Source: Garcia nutans
Lineage: Eukaryota; Streptophyta; Magnoliopsida; Malpighiales; Euphorbiaceae
Length of the DNA stretch: 64,000 bases
NCBI GenBank assembly: GCA_947685225.1
Contig: CANTUV010000002.1
Span: 2,108,001 to 2,172,000, forward strand
Reading direction: 5' to 3'
Position 1 is the stretch's first letter; each line of letters starts with the position of its first letter. Below, piece after piece: positions 11,270-23,100 of this stretch. The notes under the pieces are model-generated. The model was not told the DNA's origin, searched no databases, and saw only the letters and a program-made list of their open reading frames with translations. The translations under genes were made by a program, and so were the position numbers.

Positions 11270-11407
11270 GTTTAAAATCAATGTCTTGAGTACATATGTG
11301 TGTATATGTGACAATTATTAGTTATATTGATGATGTGAAATTACAAGTAAGAATCATGCATGAATAAGTAAGTTTCAGGGCGAAACTTAAATTAAGGGAG
11401 GTAGAAC
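11270..11407 (+). other. 3' untranslated stub and polypurine tract of the gag-only element
   Basis: Only 138 bp separate the gag stop from the 3' LTR. The sequence CAGGGCGAAACTTAAATTAA resembles the GAGGACGAAATT motif found just before the PPT in the Tekay elements here. It ends in a purine-rich tract AAGGGAGGTAGAAC (11394-11407) directly next to the LTR start TGTCAC. Confidence 0.7.
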
Positions 11408-13289
11408 TGTCACATCCCAAAGTTTAGGTAGTCGAGTATTAGGCAAGAAGGACATAAATAAGTGGTCAAATAGAGGCTCGAGATAGTCAAAAATAAAATC
11501 GGTGTGCAAAGGAGGCCCGTGAAGTCGACGGGACCTAAAGGTAATTTTTTAAAAGGCCGAGGACCTAAGAGTAATTTTCCAAAAAGTTGTGTCGGTTCTT
11601 AATAGTGACCCTAACGGATGCCATAAATGTGTTCTCGAAATTAATCGGGTCGTAATGGTGGCGCACGATTTTTCCCGAAAACGCACGGTTTGTAAGTTAC
11701 GGGCGATTTTTCGACAAGAGCATTTTGGACATTTCCACCGGAGGGGCAATTTTGTAATTAAATATAACTTTGGGGGAAAAATTTAAAAGAACAAAAAGCC
11801 AAGTAGCCAAATCCTAGCCATTAAGTCCAAATGGGTTGGACAAATCATGGCCATTGAAAATAAACAAATTAATTAAATGGAAATTAAATTATAAACAACT
11901 AATTTTGGTCTTCCAAACACAAGTAAAGGATAAAAAAACACCACCATCACCACTTTTCTTCTTTCTTAGGTCGTGCTTCCCCCTCCCTTCCATTTTCAAG
12001 GAGAAAATTTTCAAGTCTAAGCCATTTTTTCAAGTAAAATTCAATAGGAAATAAGGTAAGATACCATCCTAAGTCTTATTCTTTCATTAGAATTAGGTAT
12101 TAGGCTATGTTTAGGAAGATTTGATATTATGTTCATGTTGGAAAAGTATTAGTAAGTTGATGATTATGGTGAAAAATGATAAACTACCTAAAGGAAAAGA
12201 TGAAAATGGTGGTTATTAGTAAGAATAAGTAAAGGATTGTTAGAAAATCATAGGGTAGCATCATGTTCATATCTAGGGTTTGTTCTTACATATGTGACAT
12301 GTTAAATTCATAGGAAATCAAGGAGATTAGAGAGGAAAGGAAGTGAAATAGACAAGAAGAGCAAGGAAAAGCAAGGTTTGGTACTTTAACTAATTGTTTG
12401 TTCATTTTCTTGAAATTTTTCTGTTTTAGAATTAGTGAAATGCTGTGCCTTGTATGATTTTTAATTAAATATAGAAAAATGTTCTTGAAGTGAATTTTTG
12501 ATATGTTGTGCCTCAATGCGTCTAGAATGACTGAAAAATATTTTAAGTTGAATTCGGAATGGTTATGATTATGGAAAAATTATTTCTGTTAGACCTGCTC
12601 TAGGAGGTACCTTGACTGAGACAGCCATGTTTCCGGATTCTTAATAAAATTTAGAAAAATAATTTTCAATTGAATTTTGGATATGTTGTTTTTTAGTGAG
12701 TCTAGTATTTTAGAAAAATAATTTGGAACCACATTGATTGAATTTAAATTACGGAATTCGCAAAATTTAGAACTGCTGCCAGGATGCAGGGCAACTTGAG
12801 CAGTTTGGTTGGGTGAACTACTTGACCGAGATTTTGTGTCCAGTTTGATCTGAAATTTTTAAAGGAATGATTTTAAGATGTAAAACTAAATTCTGAAAAA
12901 TATTTTAGAGTTTTTAGTCAAGTAGTTTATTTTAAACAAATTTTCAAAATAAGGATTAAGTTGAGTCCAAAACCAGAATTTACTATTCATATGGTCATTT
13001 TGCTAATATTCATTTGGTCATTTTTCAAAAGTAATCCAATTGATTCCTTATGCATATAAATGAGCATAATATGTTATTAAAATGACAAAATATGATATTT
13101 CACGTTGAAATAATATAAGAAACATAAGTCGATAATTGTATAATGCATATTCGATTAAGAAATGGCATGAAAATTTTGGCTCCACTGGGTATCTGGGATA
13201 GTACTGAGTAGGGTAAGGGTATGATATATCACACTATATGCAGTACTACTTTAATATAGGACTTTGGTCTGAGTTATATAGGGTGACGA
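11408..13289 (+). repeat. 3' LTR of the gag-only element, segment 1
   Basis: It matches the 5' LTR from its TGTCACATCCC start onwards with scattered changes. It is cut at 13289 by a solo LTR, and the last five bases (GACGA, 13285-13289) are repeated at 15931-15935. The cut falls in the middle of a hairpin unit, GGGT-GACG-ACCC, of the 22-bp array. Confidence 0.9.
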
Positions 13290-13575
13290 TGTAATATCCC
13301 TATGCATGCCCTAGAAGTTTTGTTGTTGTTGTTGTTGGTTTGAATTGAGAAATGGGAAGAGAATGTTTTTGTATGGTGGTTGGGAAAGAAAAGAGGGTTT
13401 AGAGATAATTGTATATGTTGCTTATATGGTGATATATATAATATATAAAGTGGTCAAAATGGAAAGTCAAGGAAAGAGGATATTTTTGTGTTGGTTGTGA
13501 ATTACTTAAATGGGTATAGATATGACAAAAACTTAGTTAAATGGATGAGGGTATTATAGTAATTTTCTTTTGGAT

Positions 13576-13661
13576 GGGTATTTAATGCCTATTGACTTTG
13601 TGTTTCTTCATCATTTCTTCTTCTTCTTGTTGTTGTGTGGCCGGCTCATCAAAGAGAGAAG
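13576..13661 (+). promoter_or_regulatory. Core-promoter-like region of the solo LTR, with donor downstream
   Basis: A TATTTAA box (about 13579-13585) is followed about 30 bp later by a TTCTTC pyrimidine patch (13604-13630) and GGCCGGC (about 13640). This TATTTAA / TTGACTT / Y-patch / GGCCGG order recurs in elements A, C and D. TTTG|GTAAGT, a strong donor-like site, follows at 13760. Confidence 0.5.
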
Positions 13662-13940
13662 AGAGCAAGAGAACAAGTGATGGTTTTGATGATTTCAAGT
13701 TCAAAGTGAAGGAAGTTTTCAAAGTTACAAGTTGGAGTTTCAAGGAATTTCATTATTTGGTAAGTTTGCTCTTGTTTACTCTTGTTATTTTTGAAGTTAT
13801 GCTTGAGTTGAGTTGTGATTGGATGATGGTATGATTAAGTTGCTTATGGTGTGATCTTAAGTATTGATTTTGCTTGATAGATGAGAAGTTGGGTTGGTGT
13901 TGGTGATGGAAGAGTAAGAGTTGTGTTTAGTGATATTGTT

Positions 13941-14530
13941 TCTGTTTTACAATTAGTAAAGGCTGTGATTTGTATGATTTTTAATTAATTATAGAAAAAT
14001 GTTCTTGAAGTGAATTTTTGATATGTTGTGCCTCTATGAGTCTAGAATGACTGAAAAATATGTTGATTCGATTTTGGATAGGTTATGAGTTTAGAAAGAT
14101 TATTTTTATTAGACCTGTTCCAGCAGGTACCTTAACTGAGACAGCTCTATTTCGGGATTTTTAATAAAATGTAGAAAAATCATATCCAATTGAATTTTGG
14201 ATATGTTGTTTCTTAGTGAGTCTAGTATTTGAGAAAAATAATTTGGAACCACGTTGATTGAATTTGATTTATGGAATTCACAAAGTTCAGAACTGCTGCC
14301 AGGATGCAGGGCAATTGGGGCAGTCTGGTTAGGTGAACTATTTGACCAAGATTTTGTGTTCAGTTTGATCTGAAATTTTAAAGGAATGATTTTAAGATAC
14401 AAAACTAAATTCTGTAAAAATTTTAGAATTTTTAGTCAAGTAGATTATTTTATACAATTTTTCAAAATAAGGATAAAATGGAGTCTAAAACCAGAATGTA
14501 CTATTCATATGGTCATTTTGCTAATATTCC
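13941..14530 (+). repeat. LTR block shared with the gag-only element's LTR
   Basis: About 590 bp aligns by eye with 8081-8681 of the gag-only LTR and with 28758-29324 of element C. Shared strings include GAACTGCTGCCAGGATGCAG and AAATAATTTGGAACCAC. The LTRs of A and D lack it at the corresponding place. Confidence 0.8.
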
Positions 14531-14823
14531 TTTTGGATTAGGTTGTGAAGAGGTTGAATTGCCCTAATTGCATTGTTGAGATTGAATAATGTTATGTTAT
14601 GCATTGTGAATGGTAATGTGTTTCATGAGTAATGCACATTGAAATGTTATACCAAAGATGTTATAGTGATTCAAATGAAATATGATTGAAGCATGCATTG
14701 ATGATAGGATTGAATAATAATGTGAGTGTTTAGATAATGTAATGAATATTGTATATAATGATTGCTTAACTTGCTTGTGAAAAAGAAATGAATTGAAAAG
14801 GTATTGATAAGTTTAATGAACGG

Positions 14824-15110
14824 ACCTATCCGTCTCCTGCGGAACCATGCGGACCCAGTGGGTTGGGCAACCGATCTTGGACTACCGATCTGGTAGGAGG
14901 AAGGTTCGATATAGTCAGTATTATACGTACCTATTTGCCTCCTGCGGAACCATGCGGACCCATTGGAATGGGCAACCGAACATGGACAACCGACCTGGAT
15001 GGGGAAAGGTATGTTACTGATAATGTTATACGTGCCTTTTTGCCTCCTGCGGACCCTTGGGATTGGAGGGCAACCGACCTGGTTGGGAAAGGGTACGTAT
15101 ATAAAGTCAT
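14824..15110 (+). repeat. ~105-bp tandem repeat in the solo LTR, 2.7 units
   Basis: Units begin at CCTATCCGTCTCCTGCGGA (about 14826), CCTATTTGCCTCCTGCGGA (about 14930) and CCTTTTTGCCTCCTGCGGA (about 15033). Each contains GGGCAACCGA and ACCGAYCTGG. An open frame runs through the block only because the repeat lacks stops. Confidence 0.8.
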
Positions 15111-15272
15111 AGTTGTTGGCTATAATGATAAATTTAAATGACTATAATGAATGGTGCTATTATATGAATATTGATGTGACATTGAACAAAGCAACATATT
15201 GAATAAATAATATACTTTTGATTGATATATGTAATTAATTTGTGACATTGCATTTTAGCATGAATTATCTTA

Positions 15273-15309
15273 CTAAGCCCTTGGCTTAGCGCGATAGTGT
15301 TTAATCGCG
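15273..15309 (+). repeat. Double hairpin module of the solo LTR
   Basis: CTAAGCC-CTT-GGCTTAG (15273-15289) is followed at once by CGCGAT-N8-ATCGCG (15290-15309), then CAGGT. Confidence 0.75.
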
Positions 15310-15930
15310 CAGGTAATAGAGCTGATAGAGTCGAACCCGAGAGTTCATCAAGACCAAGTGAGAGTAGACCTTGAAGAGTTGATTTTGGGAACTTAAAGAT
15401 CAGAAGAGAATTGCCAATCATGTATACTTCTTTATATTTTGTAAAGTAATGTTTATAATGTAAAAATATGGATATTTTTAAATATGTACTCAAGTGTTTG
15501 TAAATATGTACATATTTTATAACTTCCGTTGAGTAATATTTAAATGTATATATATATATATAACTAATATGTTTTGTTTTATAAGTAAATGATCTACTTT
15601 TCTATAATGTATAATGATAAGGGTATTGTATCAAGTTTAAAGTGTTTTGAACTAGAAGTGTAAATCTTTTTTTCAGGTTGTAGTTGAGGTTATAAGGGGG
15701 ATTTATTGGAAGTGTACTGAGAATGATTTTGTTTGCATTGGTTTGTGTAAAATGTTTTTAAAAAAAAAACTAGTTTTGTCGACACTTGGGACTCAATTTT
15801 TAGGCGAAACTATGGCAAAGTTTCTATTAAAATTGGAACTAAAATTTGACTAAGTAAAATTGGTAGCAACATTAGGTTAGTGTGGCGCCTCTACTCAGCT
15901 TACACATGTAGGTCGGGAAGGGGTGTTACA

Positions 15931-16418
15931 GACGACCCGAGCTATATAGGACTTCGGTCCGAGTTATATAGGGCAATCGCCCGAGTTATATAGGACTCTG
16001 GTCCGAGGGCTTCGGCCACAGATTCCACAGGGCTTGGTCCGCAATTTTTTAGGGCCACAACCACAGAATATATATACAGTTTTTTCAGTTAGTTCCTTAC
16101 CATACGTTAGTCTACCAAATTACCTTGTGGAGCGAACTGATAAAATGATAATAACTGAATATATGACATGTATGGATTGTTTTTACTTTGATATTATTTT
16201 TCAATAAGACTCATTCTTTTAAAAGTGCATTATGCTTTTATTATTTATTTTTCGTAATTAGTTAAAGTACCCACTAAGCAAAGCTTAGCGAGTTTAGTTT
16301 CTTCTAAACTCGTAGGATATTAGTAAGGAGCCAGTAGCGAGTAGAGGAGTCCTGCGATCTGTCGGTCATCAAAAAACTTAGGTGGTGCTCTTCATTTTGT
16401 ATTTTGGTATTAGAAACG
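15931..16418 (+). repeat. 3' LTR of the gag-only element, segment 2
   Basis: It resumes with the target duplication GACGA (15931-15935) and the rest of the 22-bp hairpin array (15949-16017). The double hairpin is at 16274-16312. It is cut again at 16418 by element A. The five bases before A (AAACG, 16414-16418) match AAACT at 26000-26004 with one change. Confidence 0.88.
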
Positions 16419-16667
16419 TGTAATATCCCAAAGTATACCCTAAAAGTTTTGGAATATTTATTGGTGTATTTGGATTAAGTGTATATGCTTAGTTGGAAAG
16501 AGAGAAAGAAGTAAAGATAGATGTGTATATGTTGTATATATAGAGATAAATACTACATATAAAAGTCAAATTATTAAATGGTCAAAAGAAGATAAATTAA
16601 TTAAAAGGAAAATTAATGAGTGGAATAGGATATTTTAGATTATTTTAATATTATTTGCTTGGTGGAG

Positions 16668-16745
16668 GTTTAAGTGGAGAATAAGAGTTTGACTTTGCCT
16701 CTTTTTCTTCTTCATTTTCTTCTTCTTTCTTTGGTTGGCCGGGCA
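16668..16745 (+). promoter_or_regulatory. Core-promoter-like region of Tekay A
   Basis: GGTTTAAG, then TTTGACTTT, then a TTCTTC-rich pyrimidine patch (about 16698-16735), then GGCCGGG. The same order is present in C, D and the solo LTR. The open frame through this stretch gives a signal-peptide-like Leu-rich peptide, but it has no ATG and is an artefact of the pyrimidine tract. Confidence 0.45.
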
Positions 16746-16847
16746 TCACAAAGCAATAGAGAGAAAGAGAGTTTTAGTTTTCCAAGGTCAAGATTGAAGA
16801 AGATTTCAAGTGATCAAGTTGGAAATTTAAGAAGTTTCATCAACTTT

Positions 16848-16854
16848 GGTAAGT
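16848..16854 (+). promoter_or_regulatory. Splice-donor-like site in Tekay A LTR
   Basis: TTTG|GTAAGT, with GT at 16849-16850, 430 bp into the LTR. The 3' LTR copy is at 24074. A matching acceptor-like TGTTTGTAG lies at about 18921-18929, just before the gag ATG at 18942 (C and D have TGTTTGCAG there). Confidence 0.45.
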
Positions 16855-17155
16855 TTCCTCTTGATTCTCTTATTTTATTTTAAGTTGTATTTGAGTTTGA
16901 TGATTAATTGTTGATGGTATGAATATGTTTGATTGTGGTGTGTTTGAGTGTGTTGGGTATATTTGATTGTGGTTTTGGAATTGAATTGAAGAAAAGGAAT
17001 TAGGTTGGTGTTGAAAGAGTAAGAGTTGTGACTTGGTGATTGATGTAAATATTGAGTTGATTAATTCTTTATCTTAGATTTTCCATATGTTTGTGTTTAA
17101 TGGAGTTGAAAGCATAGAATACATGAGTTTGGTTCGAAACAAAAGCATTTTGGAT

Positions 17156-17285
17156 GCCACGCCCGTGGCCCTTAGATGCCACGACCGTGGGGTGTTAAGC
17201 AAATTGGACAGATTCATTTTCTAACCCACGCCCGTGGGGGTTTGTGAGGCCACTACTGTGGGAGTCTGAGGCCACGACCGTGGGT
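17156..17285 (+). repeat. CCACG..CGTGG palindromic cassette in Tekay A LTR
   Basis: At least four near-palindromes of the form CCACGNCCGTGG are spread over 130 bp (for example CCACGCCCGTGG at 17158 and CCACGACCGTGG at 17179). They sit in otherwise AT-rich DNA. The 3' LTR copy is at 24381-24511, with several C-to-T type changes. Confidence 0.8.
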
Positions 17286-18007
17286 CCTAGATAGTCGTGT
17301 TGGCTTATAATTTGTGATCTATGGGTCTAGTATGGGACTAATAGGTGAATAATTGTATTGGAATTCATGTGTATCTTTAAATAAGTGTGTATTATTCCTT
17401 TTGAATTAGGTTGTGAAGAGGTTGAGTTGCCCTAACCCTAGTAGTGAAGAATTCTTGGAAGAGGAAGTGTATAGATGGGTGCGAGTTGTTCTTGAGGTAA
17501 GTACAAACTTACATGATTGCATACATTCATATGATTTTAAGATTTAACACATTTGGTTGTAAATGTGTTAAGTGATTTATTACATTGTTAATACTTTTGA
17601 TTAATGCTATGACTTGCATAATGTGGAAGATATGATGATCATTCAAAATGTATGTTCAATGCATTTGGTTACTTTAATGATGAATTGATTTAATGTGAAT
17701 TGAGATATGATGAAATGTGATGCCATTGTTGTCGGCTATGATAGTGCAAATGAAATAATTGGGGCATGGTTGCCTATTTGATTATGGAATATAAAATGAG
17801 AAATGAATTGAGAAAGAGGCTGATAAAGAGATAAATGAAATAATTGTGTACTTAATATGTTATTCAATTTTCAGAGTTCTGGGTTTGACGGCATGCCTAT
17901 GATATGCTGGATAGGTGAAAAGACCGGGTCGTAAGCCGAGTCCAGCTGAAAAATGTGAAATATGATGTTTTTGGGCTGAAATGACTGGGTAATAAGCCTC
18001 AAAAACA

Positions 18008-18091
18008 GTAACAGTCTAGCCGGGTTGAGGACCAAGATACTGGGGCCCTTGGGTCTAGCCGGGTTGAGGTCCAAGAGACTGGGTCTGTTAC
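18008..18091 (+). repeat. CCGGGTTGAGG repeat with complementary ends
   Basis: Two copies of a TCTAGCCGGGTTGAGG..CCAAG unit lie between GTAACAG and CTGTTAC, so the whole block can close as a hairpin. Element C has a duplicated 106-bp version. The 3' LTR copy is at 25228-25315. Confidence 0.65.
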
Positions 18092-18372
18092 ATTATCCAC
18101 GGATAGATATATATATGTATCGACTACGGGCTTGATGATTGTGATTATGGACCAAAGCAGTAACTCTGAACATTGAATAACATATTAGTGTCTTTTGGGC
18201 CCATGCTTGTCTTTGTTTCAATGTGATTCATGAATGGTGAAAGAATTGAATAAGATTATGAAATGTAGTGTTATGGGAAATATTAATATATCATTTATGA
18301 ATATTGTCTTTATGGTTGAAATGTGTGACATTGGCATTGCATTAAAGCATATTGTTATTGTGGTTTGTACCA

Positions 18373-18409
18373 CTAAGCCGTTGGCTTAGCGCGATTGTGG
18401 TTCATCGCG
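18373..18409 (+). repeat. Double hairpin module of Tekay A 5' LTR
   Basis: CTAAGCC-GTT-GGCTTAG (18373-18389), then CGCGAT-N8-ATCGCG (18390-18409), then CAGGT. The 3' LTR copy is at 25598-25634. Confidence 0.8.
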
Positions 18410-18777
18410 CAGGTGACAGGGTAGAACTAGAGAGTCCAGCTAGACCGAGTTGAGTCTAGATTCTGAAGCGTTGAAAGAGGGCTTAAAGATCAAAGACAAA
18501 CTGCCAAACATGTATATATTTTTATGTTTTATAAACATGGATTTTGATGTATATATATATGTAAATACCACTACATTTTCTGCTGCATAATGAATAAATG
18601 TTTTATCTATTGTGTTTTATAATATACTTAAATGTTTCAAGTTTTCTCATATTATTGTATAAAGGAATGATTTGTTTGTTTAGTAAACCGTAGCATTCCT
18701 ATATTCGGTATACATATATTACAGGTTTTGTAGTATGTAGTGTGCGTATACAGGGTATAGGGGTGTTACAATTGTTT

Positions 18778-18789
18778 TGGTATCAGAGC
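18778..18789 (+). other. Primer-binding site of Tekay A
   Basis: TGGTATCAGAGC, iMet-type, 7 bp after the LTR end. Confidence 0.92.
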
Positions 18790-18941
18790 CTACGTTTGAG
18801 ATTCTCAACCTAGGTAAATTGTAAGAAAAAGAAAATTTTGAGTTTTAAAATATGGTTTTTAAATAAGATACATGTTTTGGTATTGGCATTGTCTGATCTT
18901 TAATGAGGTATATTCTGCTGTGTTTGTAGATATAGGTAGTG

Positions 18942-20190
18942 ATGGCGTCTCAGTCACGTCAGTCCGTAGAAGGTAGTGCTGAGAGTGTAGCTCCAGAAGA
19001 GCGTAGAGATGGAGCTAGGGTTGAGAGAGCTGGAGAGGCACATGTTCCAGTGCCAGAGAAATCAGCTGCTGATGAGGTTCCGCCAGTTTGGCTAAGACAT
19101 GTGGTAGAATTGTTGAGGCAAGCTCCAGTGCAGCAGTCGACACTGCGGCCATAGCCTCAAGTGCCGGTGAGAAGTTATGATAAATTGAGAAAGTATGGGG
19201 CTGAAGATTTCTTTGGTACTACAGATCCTGCAGTAGCTGAGCAGTGGTTGGATAGAATGCAGAGGGTATTTATTCAGTTGCAAGCTTCTCCTGAAGAGAA
19301 ATTTGATTATGCTAGATCCTTATTGCAGAAAGATGCTTATGATTGGTGGAAGACGGTTCCACATGCTATGAATGATCCACCGACTTTGTTTTATAGTGAT
19401 TTTCTGCGGGAATTTGAGCAGAAATATAATCCGAGGGAGTATAAAGATGTTAAGAAGATGGAATTTCTGAATCTGAGGTAGGACAACCGGACAGTGACAG
19501 AGTATGAGATTGAGTATATCTGGTTGAGTCACTATGCCGGTGGGATTATTTCTGATGATATTGACTGGTGTAGAAGATTTGAGGAGGGATTGAGGCCCTC
19601 TATTATGTGTATTGTTGCTGGTTCTCGGTACCAAGACTTTTCTCAGTTGGTTGCAGCAGCTAGAAGTGTGGAGAGAGCACAGGGTATTGCAGCAGCTGCA
19701 ACCGAAGAGGAGACCAGAGTTAGGAGATCCCAATTTGAGGCAGGATCTTCATCTATGAAGAGAGGCCAAGGAAGTTTTATTCTAAGAGTCAGTAGGAGCC
19801 TGAGGCAGTCGGATAGGTCAGTTCAGTATCAGAGGCAGAGGCCGAGACCTACAGTTTCTGTAGCTAGTGCTCTGACTCTAGTGGTTCAGAGGTCTACTCC
19901 ACCTACATGTGTCCATTGTGGTAGGATACATGGGGGTGTTTGTTGGAAGATTGGTGGATCAGCTGGGTGTTTCAGATGTGGATCTCCTGACCATTTCATT
20001 AGAGATTGTCCTGAGATGCAGGAGCATAGGTAAGCGGATTCGGCAGTTTCTCGACCTAGTGTGAGAGGAGGTTGAAGTGGTAGAGGTGTTAGTAGAGGTG
20101 GTCGACCTGGGATCAGTTAGAGAGGAGGCTCTATATCCGGAGGCAGTACGCCAGATGAGGCTGGGTCTTCTCAGAGTGTGTATGTGATGC
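18942..20190 (+). pseudogene. gag: Tekay A gag (stops at 19152, 19479, 20031 and beyond)
   Basis: Gag forms the particle. I choose the ATG at 18942 (MASQSRQS), by analogy with MDSHSRQS in element C. Domains: an acidic N-terminus; the retrotransposon-gag core from YDKLRKYGAEDFFG through AEQWLDRMQRVFIQLQ to DAYDWWKTV (19170-19360); then TEYEIEYIWLSHYAGGI; then GSRYQDFSQLVAAARSVERAQ; then two knuckle motifs, CVHCGRIHGGVCW (about 19910) and CFRCGSPDHFIRDC (about 19968-20009). In-frame stops at 19152 (CAG to TAG by comparison with C), 19479 (CAG to TAG), 20031 and two more near 20070-20120 break it, but there is no frameshift. Confidence 0.88.
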
Positions 20191-23100
20191 AGAGGCAGCC
20201 GAATGCTTCAGCAGTCATTGCGGGTACATTTTCTTTATTTGGCATTTCAGTTCTTGCTTTGATTGATCCAGGATCTACTCATTCATACATAAGTGCATCT
20301 ATCTTGCCTGTGACTGAATTGCATTCTGAGTCCTTAGGATTTGATGTCTTGGTGACAAATCCTTTAGGGCATAGTGTGGTTGTTAGCAAGGTGCACTGAG
20401 ATAGTTCAGTTGTGGTGCAAGGTAAGGAATTTTGTGGTGATTTGATTGAAATGCCTTTTAAGGAGTATGATTTGATATTAGGCATGGATTGGTTGTCTAA
20501 GCATGGAGCTGTGGTAGACTATCAAACGAAGTGTGTTACTTTGAGAACTGGTGATGGTAGAAGTGTGATTGTATCTAGTGAGCAGAGACAACTTGCATCC
20601 TTGTTTGTTTCAGCTATTGTAGCTAGGAAGTTGATTAGAAAAGGTTGTGATGCTTATCTTACTCATGTTGTGGATACCAGAGTAGTGGGTTCTCAACTTG
20701 ATAGTATACCCACAGTTGCTGAATTTGCAGATATTTTTCCGGAGGAGTTGCCAGGGTTACCCCCTGAGAGAGAGGTTGAGTTTGGTATTGATGTGTTGCC
20801 TGGTACCACTCCCATCTCTATTACTCCTTATCGAATGGCACCTGCTAAGTTGAGAGAGTTGAAGGTGCAGTTGCAAGAGTTGTTGGATAAAGGGTTTGTT
20901 CGCCCTAGTGTTTCTCCATGGGGAGCTCCTGTTTTGTTTGTAAAGAAGAAGGATGGTACTTTGAGGTTGTGCATCGATTATAGGCAATTGAATAAGGTGA
21001 CTATCAAGAATGAGTATCCTTTGCCTAGGATTGATGATCTCTTTGATCAGTTAAAGGGAGCAACAGTGTTTTTCAAAATTGATTTGAGATCAGGGTACCA
21101 TCAGTTGAGGGTTAGAGCTGAAGATGTTCCTAAGACAGCTTTTCGCACAAGGTATGGGCATTATGAGTTTTTAGTAATGCCTTTTGGATTGACAAATGCA
21201 CCTACAGCTTTCATGGATTTGATGAATAGGGTGTTTAGGCCCTATCTGGATCAGTTTGTGGTGGTCTTCATTGATGATATTTTGGTATATTCGCATAATA
21301 AGGAGGATCATGTTAAGCATCTACAGATTGTGTTGCAGACCTTGAGAGAGAAGCAATTGTATGCTAAGCTATCAAAGTGTGAGTTTTGGCTTGATCAAGT
21401 GACTTTTCTCGGTCATATAGTTTCAGTAGATGGTATAAGAGTTGATCCGAGTAAAGTTGAGGCTATTTTGAATTAGAATCCACTGAAGTCTGTAACTGAA
21501 GTTAGAAGTTTTCTGGGTTTGGCAGGCTATTATCGACGCTTTGTGAAAGGTTTTTCTTTGATAGCTACTCCACTCACCAGATTACTTTGAAAGGGAGTTA
21601 GATTTGTATGGATAGATCAGTGTCAAGCTAGTTTTGAGCAGTTGAAGGAAATATTGACTCAAGCTCCTATTCTTACTTTGCCTGTGGAAGATAAACCATA
21701 TGTGATTTACAGTGATGCTTCACATAATGGTTTAGGTTGTGTTTTGATGCAGGAAGGTAGAGTTATAGCTTATGCTTCTCGGCAGTTGAAGCCGCATGAG
21801 CTTAATTATCCGACGCATGATTTGGAGTTAGCAGCCATAGTGTTTGCTTTGAAGATTTGGCGACACTACTTGTATGGAGAGAAGTGTTTTATCTATACAA
21901 ATCATAAGAGTTTGAAATATTTGGGTGTTCAGAGGGAGCTGAATCTTCGTCAAAGACGGTGGTTGGAGTTGATTAAAGATTACGACTGTTTGATTGATTA
22001 TCATCCTAGTAAGGCAAATGTTGTTGCTGATGCCTTGAGTCGGAAGTCTTTAGCAGGTTTGACTGTTTATTCGCTCTCGTTGCTTGTTGAGTTGAGAGCG
22101 TTGCATGCTAGTTTTGAATCATGTGATGATGGTGCACTGTTAGCTCAGTTGCATTTGAGACCGGTATTGTTGGATCAGATTAAAGAGGCTCAATTGGTTG
22201 ATGAGAATATTCAGAAGATTGTGTCAGATTGCCAGCAAGGAGAGAGCAGAGATTTTCTTATGAGAGGTGATGGTAGCCTTTGGTTCAAAGATAGATTGTG
22301 TGTTCCTGATGATGCAAGATTGAGAAAGATTATTTTAGAGGAATCACATCAATTGGCTTTTGCTATGCACCCTGGGAGTACCAAGATGTATCAGGATTTG
22401 AAGCAGCATTATTGGTGGTCAGGTATGAAAAGAGACATAGCAGAGTTTGTATCTAAATGTCTCACTTGTCAGAAGGTGAAAGCTGAGCATCAAGTTCCTA
22501 CAGGGTTGCTTCAACCTTTAACAGTGCCTGAATGGAAATGGGAGAGAGTGACAATGGATTTTGTGTCTGGTTTGCCATTGACTCAGAAAAAGCATGATGC
22601 TATTTGGGTGATTGTTGATCGGTTGACGAAGACAGCTCATTTTCTTCCAGTTAGAATGGACTATTCTCTTGAGAAGTTAGCTGAGCTGTATATCAGTGAG
22701 ATAGTGAAGTTGCATGGAGTTCCAATTTCCTTGGTGTCTGATCGAGATCCTCGATTTACTTCAAGGTTTTGGAGAAGTTTACATGGTGCTTTGGGTTCTC
22801 GATTGCACTTTAGCACTTCTTTTCATTCGCAGACAGATGGGCAGTTAGAGAGAGTGATACAGATTTTAGAGGACATGTTGAGAAGCTGTGTCAATGATTT
22901 CTCTGGAAGTTGGGACAGATTTTTGCCATTGATAGAATTTGCTTACAACAACAGTCATCAAACTAGTATTGGAATGGCACCATATGAGACATTGTATGGT
23001 AGAAGATGCAGAACGCCTCTATGTTGGAATGAAGTTGGAGAAGGCAAATTGGTTGGTCCTGATTTGATTAACGAAACGGAAGAGAAAGTGAAAATAATTT

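Larger units (their letters stand above)
13290..15930 (+). mobile_element. Solo LTR, Tekay-type chromovirus
   Basis: A 2641-bp LTR with TG...CA ends (TGTAATATCCC to GGGGTGTTACA), flanked by the 5-bp duplication GACGA. No internal region is left, so it is a solo LTR, the usual product of LTR-LTR recombination. It is related to the LTRs of element C: same ends, same promoter-like Y-patch/GGCCGGC region, same double hairpin. It differs in carrying a GCGGACC-type tandem repeat (14824-15110). Small open frames (13592, 14863) fall within these repeats or lack resemblance to known proteins. Confidence 0.92.
16419..18770 (+). repeat. 5' LTR of Tekay A
   Basis: It starts TGTAATATCCCAAAG and ends GGGGTGTTACA. 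In order it carries: TATA-like sequence (about 16535-16565), a second TTTAA box with Y-patch (16668-16742), a donor-like GTAAGT (16849), a CCACG..CGTGG cassette (17156-17285), a CCGGGTTGAGG repeat (18008-18091) and the double hairpin (18373-18409). Confidence 0.95.

Noticed and set aside
14863..15141. 92-codon open frame in the solo LTR
   Set aside because: It is encoded entirely by the GCGGACC tandem repeat and lacks any domain.
16674..16883. Open frame in the Tekay A LTR giving a signal-peptide-like Leu-rich N-terminus, repeated at 23899
   Set aside because: It starts at GTG, not ATG, and the hydrophobic run is the TTCTTC pyrimidine patch of the promoter region. There is no recognisable protein family, and it lies across the GTAAGT donor-like site.
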